Positions 7,480-14,509 are shown, numbered from the stretch's first letter. The stretch is 15,843 nt of DNA from DASZXJ01 sp035545895 (GCA_035545895.1 DASZXJ010000025.1:1-15843); one strand, 5' to 3'. Made by a program: numbers and translations. Notes: generated by a model from the letters alone, not told the origin.

Positions 7480-9045
7480 GTGAAACGTCCGCTTGTCCTG
7501 ATCGTGCGCGATGGCTGGGGAAGCAATCCTTTTCCGCAATGGGATCATGCCAACGCGGTAAAGCTTGGAAGGCATCCGGTTGACGACAAACTTATGCGCG
7601 AATACCCACATGTGCTGATCCACACCAGCGGGTTCGATGTCGGCCTGCCCCAGGGAACGATGGGCAACAGTGAAGTGGGCCACCAGAACATCGGCGCGGG
7701 TCGTATCGTCGATCAGGAATCCGGTCGCATCAGCAAGGCCATCGCCGGCGGGGATTTTTATGACAATGTTGAGCTCAACGCCGCCATCACCAATTCCCAA
7801 AAAACCTCGGGAAATCTGCATCTTTTCGGCATTGTGTCCGATGCGGGCGTGCATGGTTTGCTCGAGCATTTGTATGCCTGTCTGGAACTGTGCAAGCGCC
7901 GTGGTTTGACCCGCGTTTTCCTGCACGCCTTCACCGACGGCCGCGACTCCTCTCCCAACGCGGGCATCGAGTACATGCGCCAGGCGGAAGCGAAAATGAA
8001 ACAGCTTGGCGTGGGCAAGGTGGCTACGGTCAGCGGAAGATACTGGTCGATGGACCGCGACAACCGCTGGCCGCGCGTTGAAAAAGCGTATCGCGCGATC
8101 ACTTTTGGTGATGGTCCAAAGTTCCGCACCGTCGAAGACGCAATCACTTATTACTATGAACATCCCTCCGAACCGACCATGCGCGGCGACGAATTCATCA
8201 CGCCCTCGGTCATCTGCGATGATGGTCATACACCCCGCGCTTTGGTCAAAAATGGGGATAGCATAATTTTTTACAATTATCGTGGAGATCGCCCCCGCGA
8301 ACTCACCAAAGCGTTCGTTCTCGATCCGTTTGATGGTTTCAATCGCGGAGAGAAACTGGATCTCTATTACGTCACGATGACGGCTTACGAGAAGAGTCTG
8401 CCGGTGCATGTCGCCTATCCCAAGCCGCCGAAGATCGTGAACATCCTTGGCGAATACATCTGCAACAAGGGTCTCAAACAGTTTCGTTGCGCTGAAACTG
8501 AAAAATATCCGCACGTCACTTTCTTCTTCAACGACTATCGCGACGAACCGTTTGCCGGCGAAGATCGACAGATGGTTCAGTCGCCCAAGGTCAGCACTTA
8601 CGACCAGCAGCCGGAAATGAGCGCAGCCGGTGTTTGCGATGAAGTCGTCAGACGCGTGAACTCCAATCAATATGACTTGATCGTCGTCAACTTCGCCAAT
8701 GGCGACATGGTGGGGCATACGGGTGTGCTCAGCGCAGCCGTCAAGGCGGTTGAGACTGTTGATATCTGCGTCGGGCGAATCATGGAAGCCGTGCAGCGGC
8801 AGGGAGGCGTGGCAATCGTCACTGCCGACCATGGCAACTGCGAACAAATGATCGACCCCGTCACAGGCGGTCCGCATACCGCTCACACCACCTATGACGT
8901 GGAATTGATCGTCGCCGACGACCGCTTTAAGGGTAAGAATCTGCACACCGGCGGCAGACTGGCGGATGTGGCGCCCACCGCGCTGCACATGATGGGCCTG
9001 GCCAAACCAGCGGAAATGAACGGTAAGTCCTTGATTCCAGAGTGA
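7480..9045 (+). CDS. gpmI: 2,3-bisphosphoglycerate-independent phosphoglycerate mutase
   Basis: This enzyme interconverts 3- and 2-phosphoglycerate in glycolysis and gluconeogenesis using two Mn ions and a phosphoserine intermediate. The 521 residues fit the family length (about 510-550). Visible motifs are DGWG at 11-14, MGNSEVGH with nucleophile Ser64, HAFTDGRDSSP, the SGRYWSMDRDNRWPRVEKAY block, NYRGDRPRE, then the phosphatase-like metal motifs NGDMVGHTG, TADHGN and PHTAHT. All key residues appear present. The start is GTG 7480 with AAGGA six nt upstream. A nearby ATG at 7473 is out of frame. No terminator separates it from the ferredoxin gene, which has its own promoter, so partial read-through is possible. 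The 602-residue ORF antisense to it is a shadow. Confidence 0.97.
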   Translation: MKRPLVLIVRDGWGSNPFPQWDHANAVKLGRHPVDDKLMREYPHVLIHTSGFDVGLPQGTMGNSEVGHQNIGAGRIVDQESGRISKAIAGGDFYDNVELNAAITNSQKTSGNLHLFGIVSDAGVHGLLEHLYACLELCKRRGLTRVFLHAFTDGRDSSPNAGIEYMRQAEAKMKQLGVGKVATVSGRYWSMDRDNRWPRVEKAYRAITFGDGPKFRTVEDAITYYYEHPSEPTMRGDEFITPSVICDDGHTPRALVKNGDSIIFYNYRGDRPRELTKAFVLDPFDGFNRGEKLDLYYVTMTAYEKSLPVHVAYPKPPKIVNILGEYICNKGLKQFRCAETEKYPHVTFFFNDYRDEPFAGEDRQMVQSPKVSTYDQQPEMSAAGVCDEVVRRVNSNQYDLIVVNFANGDMVGHTGVLSAAVKAVETVDICVGRIMEAVQRQGGVAIVTADHGNCEQMIDPVTGGPHTAHTTYDVELIVADDRFKGKNLHTGGRLADVAPTALHMMGLAKPAEMNGKSLIPE

Positions 9046-9046
9046 T

Positions 9047-9074
9047 TTGCCCCATTGGTACTTTGCCTTATAAT
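9047..9074 (+). promoter_or_regulatory. Promoter of the ferredoxin-TRASH operon
   Basis: A perfect TATAAT (9069-9074) lies 16 bp after TTGCCC (9047-9052), starting two bases past the gpmI stop codon. It is the best -10 box in the window and leaves a leader of about 26 nt containing AAGGAGA (9092-9098). Confidence 0.6.
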
Positions 9075-9106
9075 TGCTGCTCCGGGATAGCAAGGAGAAC
9101 TTCCCC

Positions 9107-9367
9107 ATGGCCCACATTATTGCCCAGCCGTGCATTGGCACGAAGGACACCGCCTGCGTGGCGGTTTGCCCGGTCGATTGCATCCACCCCACCAAAGACG
9201 AAGCCAACTTCGCCGAAGCGGAAATGCTTTACATCGATCCCGATACGTGCATTGACTGCGGCTTGTGCGTGGATGAATGTCCCGTGACCGCGATTTTCCC
9301 CCAGGAAGACCTTCCCGCGGAATGGGCTGCTTTCATTGAGAAGAACACGGCCTACTATAAGAAATAA
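9107..9367 (+). CDS. fdxA: Seven-iron ferredoxin ([3Fe-4S][4Fe-4S] type)
   Basis: The 86-residue soluble electron carrier starts at ATG 9107 with AAGGAGA 8 nt upstream. Cysteines lie at 9, 17, 21 and 25 (C-x7-C-x3-C-x3-C) and at 48, 51, 54 and 58 (CxxCxxCxxxCP). The wide first gap is typical of 7Fe ferredoxins such as Azotobacter FdI. By that comparison Cys9, 17 and 58 would hold the [3Fe-4S] cluster, Cys21, 48, 51 and 54 the [4Fe-4S] cluster, and Cys25 would be free; this assignment is inference. The text around the cysteines (CIGTKDTACV, CPVDCIHP) and the acidic C-terminal part fit this family. The next gene begins 12 bp later, so the two are probably co-transcribed. The electron partner is unknown. 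Confidence 0.93.
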   Translation: MAHIIAQPCIGTKDTACVAVCPVDCIHPTKDEANFAEAEMLYIDPDTCIDCGLCVDECPVTAIFPQEDLPAEWAAFIEKNTAYYKK

Positions 9368-9379
9368 CCGGAGACCGTT

Positions 9380-9637
9380 ATGAACAAGCAATTGTTAATC
9401 GCCTTGATTGCCGTAATGCTTGGTCTGGGTCTTTGGGTACGAGCGCAAACGACCCAGCCCGCCACCCAGCCAGCGGCTGGCGCTCCGATCAACAAGTTTT
9501 GCGCCGTTCAGAAGGGTGATGCGATCGATCCAACAATCACCGTCGTCTATAAAGGCAAAGTCATCGGCTTTTGCTGCAGCGACTGCCCGCCGGAGTTTAA
9601 CAAGGATCCTGAAAAGTACATGAAGGATTTGAAGTAA
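9380..9637 (+). CDS. Small exported TRASH/YHS-like cysteine protein, probable metal binder
   Basis: The 85-residue protein starts at ATG 9380 with GGAGA six nt upstream. Residues 1-22 form a typical signal peptide (Asn-Lys-Gln, a hydrophobic core, cleavage likely after VRA22). A short Thr/Gln/Pro/Ala linker follows. The mature domain holds Cys41, then Cys65, Cys66 and Cys69 (GFCCSDCPPEF), and a C-terminal helix with FNKDPEKYMK. C-x23-C-x3-C closely matches the TRASH motif, and the strand VVYKGKVIGFCC plus FxxDPEKY is YHS-like. These domains bind copper or other soft metals. Location just before a copper-type P1B ATPase supports a role in extracytoplasmic metal handling, but that is inferred. 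It shares an operon with the ferredoxin and is closed by a strong terminator. Confidence 0.8.
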   Translation: MNKQLLIALIAVMLGLGLWVRAQTTQPATQPAAGAPINKFCAVQKGDAIDPTITVVYKGKVIGFCCSDCPPEFNKDPEKYMKDLK

Positions 9638-9667
9638 GGTTGGTCGATATCTCATTAAACGACCCGC

Positions 9668-9698
9668 GCCCACGGATAGCTATCCGTGGGCTTTTTTT
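9668..9698 (+). terminator. Strong Rho-independent terminator of the ferredoxin-TRASH operon
   Basis: Bases 9668-9679 (GCCCACGGATAG) are perfectly complementary to 9680-9691 and are followed by seven T (9692-9698). With an AGCT tetraloop the stem is 10 bp. It is 30 bp after the TRASH gene stop and ends only 18 bp before the copA start codon. Confidence 0.92.
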
Positions 9699-9701
9699 GC
9701 G

Positions 9702-9707
9702 TACAAT
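9702..9707 (+). promoter_or_regulatory. -10 box placing the copA start at the 5' end of the transcript
   Basis: TACAAT (9702-9707) is followed by the copA ATG at 9717, nine nt later, so transcription would begin at or within about 3 nt of the start codon. No -35 match is seen because that position falls inside the terminator stem. There is no Shine-Dalgarno before the ATG. Confidence 0.45.
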
Positions 9708-9716
9708 GGTTTGACG

Positions 9717-12029
9717 ATGTCGGCCATTTCAGGCTCATCATCGCAACTCAAAGACGCTGCATTCAGCGTGCAGGGGATGGATTGCGCCAGTTGCGTCGCG
9801 CACGTTCAGAAGGCGGCTTCGAAGATGCCGGGCGTCGAATCGTGCAATGTGAATCTCGCGCGAGGCCGCGCCACCGTGCGATTTGATCCAGCCCTGACCA
9901 ATCCGCAGTCCATCGCGGCAGCGATTACCGAATCGGGTTATGTCAGCAGCCCGGAAGGGGATAACGCCGAGGCCGAGCGCCTCGATCACCAAATGCACCA
10001 TGCCCGGTCGTGGTTTCGTCGTGCCATGGTGGGAATCGCGCTCTGGTTGCCGGTTGAAACAACACACTGGCTGACCCAACTCTTTCCCAGCGCCCACCCC
10101 CACGCCCATGGCGATGCCATGGGTCCCACATGGATGACCTGGCTCTCCCTCATCACCAGCACGATCGCGATCGTTTACATCGGCAGCGCGTTTTATCGCA
10201 GTGCTTTCAATGCCGCCAGGCGGTTGACCAGCAACATGGATACATTGATCGCGCTGGGCGCATCGGTTGCGTATGACTACAGCGCGATTGCACTGCTCGG
10301 CTATCTGTTGGGTTGGTGGAAAACGTTGCCGCAGCTCTATTTCATGGAAGCTGCGGGATTGCTGGCCCTGATCAGCCTGGGGCACTGGCTTGAAGCACGT
10401 TCGCGACAATCCGCGGGCAATGCGATTCGCCAGCTTATGCAACTCGCACCCGCGACAGCGCTGCGATTCTCTCCCGAAGACCAAAGCCAGGAGGAAGTTC
10501 CAGTCTCCTCGTTGAATGTAGGCGATCTTGTTCTGGTCCGGCCCGGCGATCGTATCCCCATCGACAGCGAAGTCGTGCAGGGTCCATCCAGCGTCGATGA
10601 ATCGATGATCACCGGCGAACCGTTGCCCGTGACCCGCAACGCCGGCGATCGGGTCATTGGCGGCACGCAAAATGTCGATGGCCGGCTCATCATTCGCGTC
10701 ACCAGGACTGGCTCGGAAACGGCGCTGTCCCAGATCGTGCAACTGGTGGAAACGGCTCAATCCTCCAAACCGCCGATCCAGCAATTGGCGGATCAGATTG
10801 CCGCAGTCTTCGTGCCGGTTGTGCTCGGCATCGGGCTGTTTACGGGAATTGCCTGGTATGCGTGGGGAGCAGCTCATCACTGGGAAAACGCCGAAATCTG
10901 GGCGAAGATCGCGCTGGCGGTGTGCAGCGTACTCATCATCGCTTGCCCGTGCGCGCTCGGATTGGCCGTGCCGGCAGCGCTGATGGTTGGCACGGGGATG
11001 GGCGCGAAGAAGGGCATTCTTATTCGAGACATCGATGCTCTGCAAAAGGCCGAACGGATTGACACGATGGTCCTGGATAAAACCGGTACGATCACGCGCG
11101 GCAAACCGGTCGTCACCCAGATCATTCCAATGAACGGCATGGCGGAGAACGATATTCTCCGGCTCGCAGCCGCCGCCGAGCAGTTCAGCGAACATCCGTT
11201 GGCCAAGGCGGTGGTCTCGCACGCGCATGAACGCGGCGTAGTGTTTTCAGAACCCCAGAAGTTTGCCATCGAGCCGGGTTTGGGAGTCGACGCCGTTGTT
11301 GAGGGCATGCGAATATTGATTGGAAACCGTGCGTTAATTGATAAACACAGCAATCAGAAAGTAGTCCATTGGCCACCGGCGCTTGATCGATTTGCGGGAA
11401 GGACAATAGTTTATGTTGCACAAGTCAAAGACGATGGATCGACAAACGTGCTGGGCGAAATCGGCATGATCGATGAAATTAAGCCCGAAGCCACTAAAGC
11501 AATCCAAGAACTAAAAGAACTCGGACTTTCATTGGGCTTTCTGAGTGGTGATCGTCACGAAGCCGTGGAAAGGGTCGCAAAGGAGCTTGGTTTGGGCGAA
11601 GTTTTCAGCGGAGTTCGGCCTGAAGAAAAAGCACAAATCATTCGCGAAATGCAAAATCGCAAATCGCAAATCACCCATCGCAATTTAATTGTCGCCATGG
11701 TCGGCGACGGCATTAACGATGCTCCCGCCTTGGCGCAGGCCAATTTGGGCATCGCCATTGGTTCCGGGTCAGACATCGCCAAGGAGACCGGCGATATCGT
11801 GCTCGTTGGGGGCAGCCTGCATGGCATTGCGACGTCGATCCGATTGTCTCGGGCTACGATGCGGGTCATCCGGCAGAATTTGTTCCTCGCGTTCATCTAT
11901 AATGTCCTGGCGATTCCGCTGGCGGCAATGGGGGTTTTAAGCCCATTGATTGCCGCTGGCGCGATGGCGCTTTCGGACATCATGGTCATCGGTAACGCCT
12001 TGCGTCTGCGGTATATACGGATTGATTAG
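9717..12029 (+). CDS. copA: Copper-type P1B ATPase (heavy-metal exporter)
   Basis: The 770-residue ATPase starts at ATG 9717 (a TTG at 9711 is in frame but less likely). It has one N-terminal heavy-metal-associated domain with GMDCASC (Cys23, Cys26). A His-rich loop, SAHPHAHGD, joins the first two membrane helices. Further motifs are TGEP at 299-302 (actuator), CPC at 410-412 (metal site, helix 6), DKTGT with phosphorylated Asp454, SEHP with His493-Pro494, GDGIND at 663-668, and Tyr728-Asn729 in helix 7. CPC plus YN indicates Cu(I) transport out of the cytoplasm. In helix 8 the usual MxxSS reads MALSD (750-754). Residues 647-658 are about seven longer than in E. coli CopA and coincide with a heptamer repeat. 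The TRASH-like protein upstream is a plausible partner. No CueR/CsoR regulator is in the window. Confidence 0.93.
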   Translation: MSAISGSSSQLKDAAFSVQGMDCASCVAHVQKAASKMPGVESCNVNLARGRATVRFDPALTNPQSIAAAITESGYVSSPEGDNAEAERLDHQMHHARSWFRRAMVGIALWLPVETTHWLTQLFPSAHPHAHGDAMGPTWMTWLSLITSTIAIVYIGSAFYRSAFNAARRLTSNMDTLIALGASVAYDYSAIALLGYLLGWWKTLPQLYFMEAAGLLALISLGHWLEARSRQSAGNAIRQLMQLAPATALRFSPEDQSQEEVPVSSLNVGDLVLVRPGDRIPIDSEVVQGPSSVDESMITGEPLPVTRNAGDRVIGGTQNVDGRLIIRVTRTGSETALSQIVQLVETAQSSKPPIQQLADQIAAVFVPVVLGIGLFTGIAWYAWGAAHHWENAEIWAKIALAVCSVLIIACPCALGLAVPAALMVGTGMGAKKGILIRDIDALQKAERIDTMVLDKTGTITRGKPVVTQIIPMNGMAENDILRLAAAAEQFSEHPLAKAVVSHAHERGVVFSEPQKFAIEPGLGVDAVVEGMRILIGNRALIDKHSNQKVVHWPPALDRFAGRTIVYVAQVKDDGSTNVLGEIGMIDEIKPEATKAIQELKELGLSLGFLSGDRHEAVERVAKELGLGEVFSGVRPEEKAQIIREMQNRKSQITHRNLIVAMVGDGINDAPALAQANLGIAIGSGSDIAKETGDIVLVGGSLHGIATSIRLSRATMRVIRQNLFLAFIYNVLAIPLAAMGVLSPLIAAGAMALSDIMVIGNALRLRYIRID
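11654..11674. repeat. Three tandem heptamers inside copA
   Basis: AAATCGC (11654-11660) and AAATCGC (11661-11667) are followed by AAATCAC (11668-11674). The 21 bp encode part of the segment NRKSQITHRN just before the GDGIND motif. Three heptamers equal seven codons and keep the frame. Confidence 0.8.
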
Positions 12030-12051
12030 AAATACCCTCCTTTCCCCCTTG

Positions 12052-12089
12052 ACGGCGGGGTTCCTGATGGCTTCAATACCCGCCGTTTT
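12052..12089 (+). terminator. Terminator after copA
   Basis: ACGGCGGG (12052-12059) pairs with CCCGCCGT (12079-12086) across a 19-nt loop, followed by TTTT (12086-12089). The same stretch contains a TTGACG (12049-12054) / TTCAAT (12072-12077) promoter candidate with 17-bp spacing that could drive the acidic gene downstream. Confidence 0.6.
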
Positions 12090-12110
12090 CTACCCGGAGT
12101 CAATGCGCTT

Positions 12111-12530
12111 ATGACCATTACTGACGAATCCCGCAATACGCTGCCCGTATCATTTTTGACCATCGACGAGCAGCTTGCCGCCCTTTTCAGCGATGAACTT
12201 TCTCCCCAGTCCGCCAAGCGCAAACCGCGCCGGGGAGCCGACGATGACGAAGACGAAAAGCCCAAAAAGGGCAAGAATGATGACGACGATGATGAGGAAG
12301 ATGAGGACGACGAGGAAGATGAGGACGAGGAAGACGACGAAGATGATGACGAGGACGATCTCGATGAAGATGAGGAAGATGAATTCGAAGACGATGAAGA
12401 CCTCGACGATGACGAGGATGAAGACGACGAAGATGATGACGAGGACGACGACGAATTCGACAAGCCCGAAACCGAGACATATGACGACGACGAGGATGAC
12501 GACGAAGACGACTTCGACGGCGACGAATAA
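12111..12530 (+). CDS. Extremely acidic Asp/Glu-rich protein of unknown function
   Basis: The 139-residue product starts at ATG 12111, with GGAG (12096-12099) 11 nt upstream, a rather long spacing. Residues 1-35 form an ordinary segment (MTITDESRNTLPVSF, then IDEQLAALFSDEL) with a short predicted helix. A basic patch (KRKPRR) and a Lys-rich patch (KPKKGK) follow. The rest is almost all Asp and Glu with single Phe, Leu or Tyr spacers. No signal peptide or membrane segment is seen. Such tails occur in nucleic-acid mimics, histone-chaperone-like tails and cation buffers, but no family was recognised. The strand choice rests on the ATG, upstream promoter and downstream terminator. The poly-Ser and Arg/His ORFs on the other strand come from the GAN-triplet composition. 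Confidence 0.7.
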   Translation: MTITDESRNTLPVSFLTIDEQLAALFSDELSPQSAKRKPRRGADDDEDEKPKKGKNDDDDDEEDEDDEEDEDEEDDEDDDEDDLDEDEEDEFEDDEDLDDDEDEDDEDDDEDDDEFDKPETETYDDDEDDDEDDFDGDE

Positions 12531-12558
12531 TTAACAATCGTCGAAAACAAACTCCCCA

Positions 12559-12586
12559 AGCCCACGGCTCAGCAGTGGGCTTTTTT
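12559..12586 (+). terminator. Terminator of the acidic-protein gene
   Basis: AGCCCAC (12559-12565) pairs with GTGGGCT (12575-12581) around a 9-nt loop, followed by TTTTTTA. It lies 28 bp after the stop codon. The stem may also end the convergent arfB transcript, although the U-tract on that strand is poor. Confidence 0.88.
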
Positions 12587-12590
12587 ATTT

Positions 12591-13043
12591 TCAATCATCA
12601 TTCGACTGTCCACGGCGATGTGACTTGATCTGCGAACGACGGCGCTTGGAATCCAGGCGCCTTTGTTTCGATGCCTTGCTCGGTTTGGTCTTGCGACGCG
12701 GTTTGGGTTGCACACACGCGGAAAGGATCAGTTGCCGCAAGCGTTCAAAGACTTCCTCGCGATTGGCCTCAGCGGATCGTTCGGCCTCGGCTCGAAGATG
12801 GATTTCATCTTCATTGGTCAGACGGTTTCCCGCAGCGGTCCTTAATCTCGCCAATGCGCGAAATTCCATTCCCACAATGCGAGATACTTTCACCCACAGC
12901 TCAGCCTTGGAATTGATCTTGTTGACGTTCTGCCCGCCCGGGCCGCTGCTTCGGGAAAACTGGATTCGCACTGCATCGCCGGGAGCGAACACGCCGGGCG
13001 CAAGCTCAACCATCGCTGAAGTTGGATCAATCCTTTCGGTCAT
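12591..13043 (-). CDS. arfB: ArfB/YaeJ-type ribosome-rescue peptidyl-tRNA hydrolase
   Basis: The 150-residue protein resembles the catalytic domain of class I release factors but lacks codon-recognition domains. It frees ribosomes stalled on mRNAs without a stop codon by hydrolysing peptidyl-tRNA. The catalytic loop is SRSSGPGGQNVNK, with GGQ at 36-38. The C-terminal tail (from about residue 112) is Lys/Arg-rich, ending KPRRKTKPSKASKQRR and onward, as in ArfB, where the tail threads into the empty mRNA channel. The domain and length match the family (about 140 residues). Its ATG (13043) is 6 bp after the stop of the CopD-like gene and lacks a clear Shine-Dalgarno, so translation is probably coupled to that gene. 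Confidence 0.93.
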   Translation of the reverse strand: MTERIDPTSAMVELAPGVFAPGDAVRIQFSRSSGPGGQNVNKINSKAELWVKVSRIVGMEFRALARLRTAAGNRLTNEDEIHLRAEAERSAEANREEVFERLRQLILSACVQPKPRRKTKPSKASKQRRLDSKRRRSQIKSHRRGQSNDD

Positions 13044-13049
13044 ACGGCA

Positions 13050-13598
13050 TCAATCGATGGTGTTGGGCACATTGGGGGCTGGAAGATGGCTTTCAACGTA
13101 GCGAAGCCTTACATGCCGGGCGGCGCTGGCGAGAAAGATGGCGATCAGCAGGATCAGCAGGTTGATGCGCATCCATTTCACCGGATATCGCGGCGGCGTG
13201 CGACCGGTCACCAGCCCAAACGCCAGACACAGGCCGGCCGACCCGACGATCACATGCGCCAGCCACCAGTTGCCCGGACCCACCAGGTGAAAATGTTCCG
13301 GCGCGGTGGTGGGCGCCACTTCCAGCAGTCGCGATTCAAGTCCAGTATAGGCAAACCAGTTTCTGAATGACGAAACCACGCCGCTGAGGATCAGAACCGT
13401 CACGCAGCACCAGACGATCCACCGAAACGCCCATCGCGCTCGCGCGAAAACCCACAGCTTTTGCTCGTCCTTCAACTCATCGATGGCTACGGGAAAAATC
13501 AGCTCGTAAAAAAGCGTTCCGCCCACGATGAACGTCGCGGCAATGACGTGAAAATAGCGATTGACGAGCAGCAACAGGTGAAACAGATCTTCTTTCAT
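13050..13598 (-). CDS. Four-helix membrane protein, CopD-like
   Basis: The product is 182 residues from ATG 13598. An in-frame ATG at 13676 would add 26 non-hydrophobic residues with two Cys and is less likely, because the usual start of such proteins is just before the first helix. Four hydrophobic helices lie at about 7-28, 59-79, 112-133 and 148-166. Helix 1 contains NRYFHVIAATFIVGG, similar to the R-x-x-H-x-x-A...W/F-x-G-G pattern of CopD/DUF2269 membrane proteins, where the His may bind metal or haem. The middle carries HFHLVGPGNWWLAH. Family assignment is tentative. It is followed 6 bp later by arfB, so the two form an operon. No copper regulator is adjacent. A general role in copper uptake or a cytochrome-like function cannot be separated from sequence alone. 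Confidence 0.6.
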   Translation of the reverse strand: MKEDLFHLLLLVNRYFHVIAATFIVGGTLFYELIFPVAIDELKDEQKLWVFARARWAFRWIVWCCVTVLILSGVVSSFRNWFAYTGLESRLLEVAPTTAPEHFHLVGPGNWWLAHVIVGSAGLCLAFGLVTGRTPPRYPVKWMRINLLILLIAIFLASAARHVRLRYVESHLPAPNVPNTID

Positions 13599-13758
13599 CG
13601 ATATGACTTTCAGCAAGGCGCCAACACCGATATGGCCACGGCACAAACGGCCCGCAGGAGTTGAAGAGCATCGCATGAGAAAGTAGATATGGCAAGAAGA
13701 GTGGACTTTCGCGCAGTCTCGGAAATTGTATCGCGAAAGCCCATTTCCCCCTCCGCCC

Positions 13759-14427
13759 TTAAATCAATTGATCGATTCCACCAAAACCTAAAACTTCATG
13801 CGTATAAAACGGCTCGGCGTATTTCGTGCCGATTCGCCCGCCGAAATAGGCACACATATTTTTCACCATTTCAGGGATTTCCCAGCCGGGGAACTGACTT
13901 TTGTATTCCGCGACCGCTTTCATTTTCACGTCAAGCTGGTCGGTGATATCGATGCAAAACGTCGGCACGAAATTCATGCGCAGATGCGTGCAGAAGTAAT
14001 AGATGATCCGCTTGGGATGCCACGGCTCGCCGGGGATCGTGCTCTTGGTGAGTTTGGCGTCGAAGCGGGCATCTTCGGCGATTTTGGTGACGGCCACATG
14101 ATCCGGATGAGCGTCAATCGGGTAAGGCACGAACATGACATTGGGCTTATGCACGCGAATCAGCGCCGCCAGCTTGTGGCGGGATTCGATGTTGTGCACG
14201 ACTTCCCGATTCTTTAGACCCAGCAACGTGCGTTCGACACCGAGCACTTTCGCAGCGGCTGCGGATTCGCGGGCGCGGGTTTCGACCGAACCATGTGGCG
14301 TCGGCTCGCCGTTGGTCATGTCGACCAACTGCACGCGATGCCCCTGGCTCGCCAGCCGGGCGATCGTGCCGCCCATGCCCAGTTCCTGATCGTCTGGATG
14401 CGGACCAATTACAAGGATTGAAGCCAT
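13759..14427 (-). CDS. PIG-L/LmbE-family deacetylase (BshB1-like)
   Basis: The 222-residue zinc-dependent N-acetyl-sugar deacetylase has HPDD at 10-13 (GPHPDDQELGMGG) and HPDH at 107-110 (DAHPDHVAV), the two metal-site and catalytic motifs of the family. The DMTNGEPTPHGS segment and the repeated E-x-R-x-x-E-S-x-x-A-A run match the BshB1 branch, which deacetylates GlcNAc-malate in bacillithiol synthesis. The C-terminal part (FGGRIGTKYAEPF, then HEVL) is also like BshB1. No bshA or bshC is recognised nearby, so the substrate is open. The start at ATG 14427 gives MASILVIGPHPDD. The GTG at 14442 is less likely because it falls in the palindromic repeat. No clear Shine-Dalgarno is visible. The glycosyltransferase gene lies just upstream on the same strand. 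Confidence 0.85.
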   Translation of the reverse strand: MASILVIGPHPDDQELGMGGTIARLASQGHRVQLVDMTNGEPTPHGSVETRARESAAAAKVLGVERTLLGLKNREVVHNIESRHKLAALIRVHKPNVMFVPYPIDAHPDHVAVTKIAEDARFDAKLTKSTIPGEPWHPKRIIYYFCTHLRMNFVPTFCIDITDQLDVKMKAVAEYKSQFPGWEIPEMVKNMCAYFGGRIGTKYAEPFYTHEVLGFGGIDQLI

Positions 14428-14436
14428 TGGAAATTG

Positions 14437-14509
14437 ATCCACAGATTACACAGGTGTCACAGATTAAAATTCAAATTCTGAATCCGCGAAATCTGTGTAA
14501 TCTGTGGAT
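14437..14509. repeat. Palindromic intercistronic repeat (17-bp arms)
   Basis: ATCCACAGATTACACAG (14437-14453) is exactly complementary to 14493-14509, with a 39-bp A/T-rich spacer carrying another CACAGATTA at 14458-14466. It fills the gap between the glycosyltransferase stop (14512-14510) and the deacetylase start (14427). In RNA it would form a long hairpin ending about 9 nt before the deacetylase ATG. I recall similar CACAGATTACACAG-type repeats from other bacterial genomes, but I cannot search for copies here. Confidence 0.85.

Noticed and set aside
7399..9207. 602-codon minus-strand ORF antisense to gpmI
   Set aside because: gpmI has every family motif on the plus strand. The antisense product matches no family I know, and long antisense ORFs are common opposite GC-rich coding DNA.
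12026..12565. Minus-strand 179-codon poly-Ser ORF, and the Arg/His-rich ORF at 12187-12594
   Set aside because: Both are antisense readings of the GAN-triplet stretch that codes Asp/Glu on the plus strand, and both run through terminators with no ribosome site.
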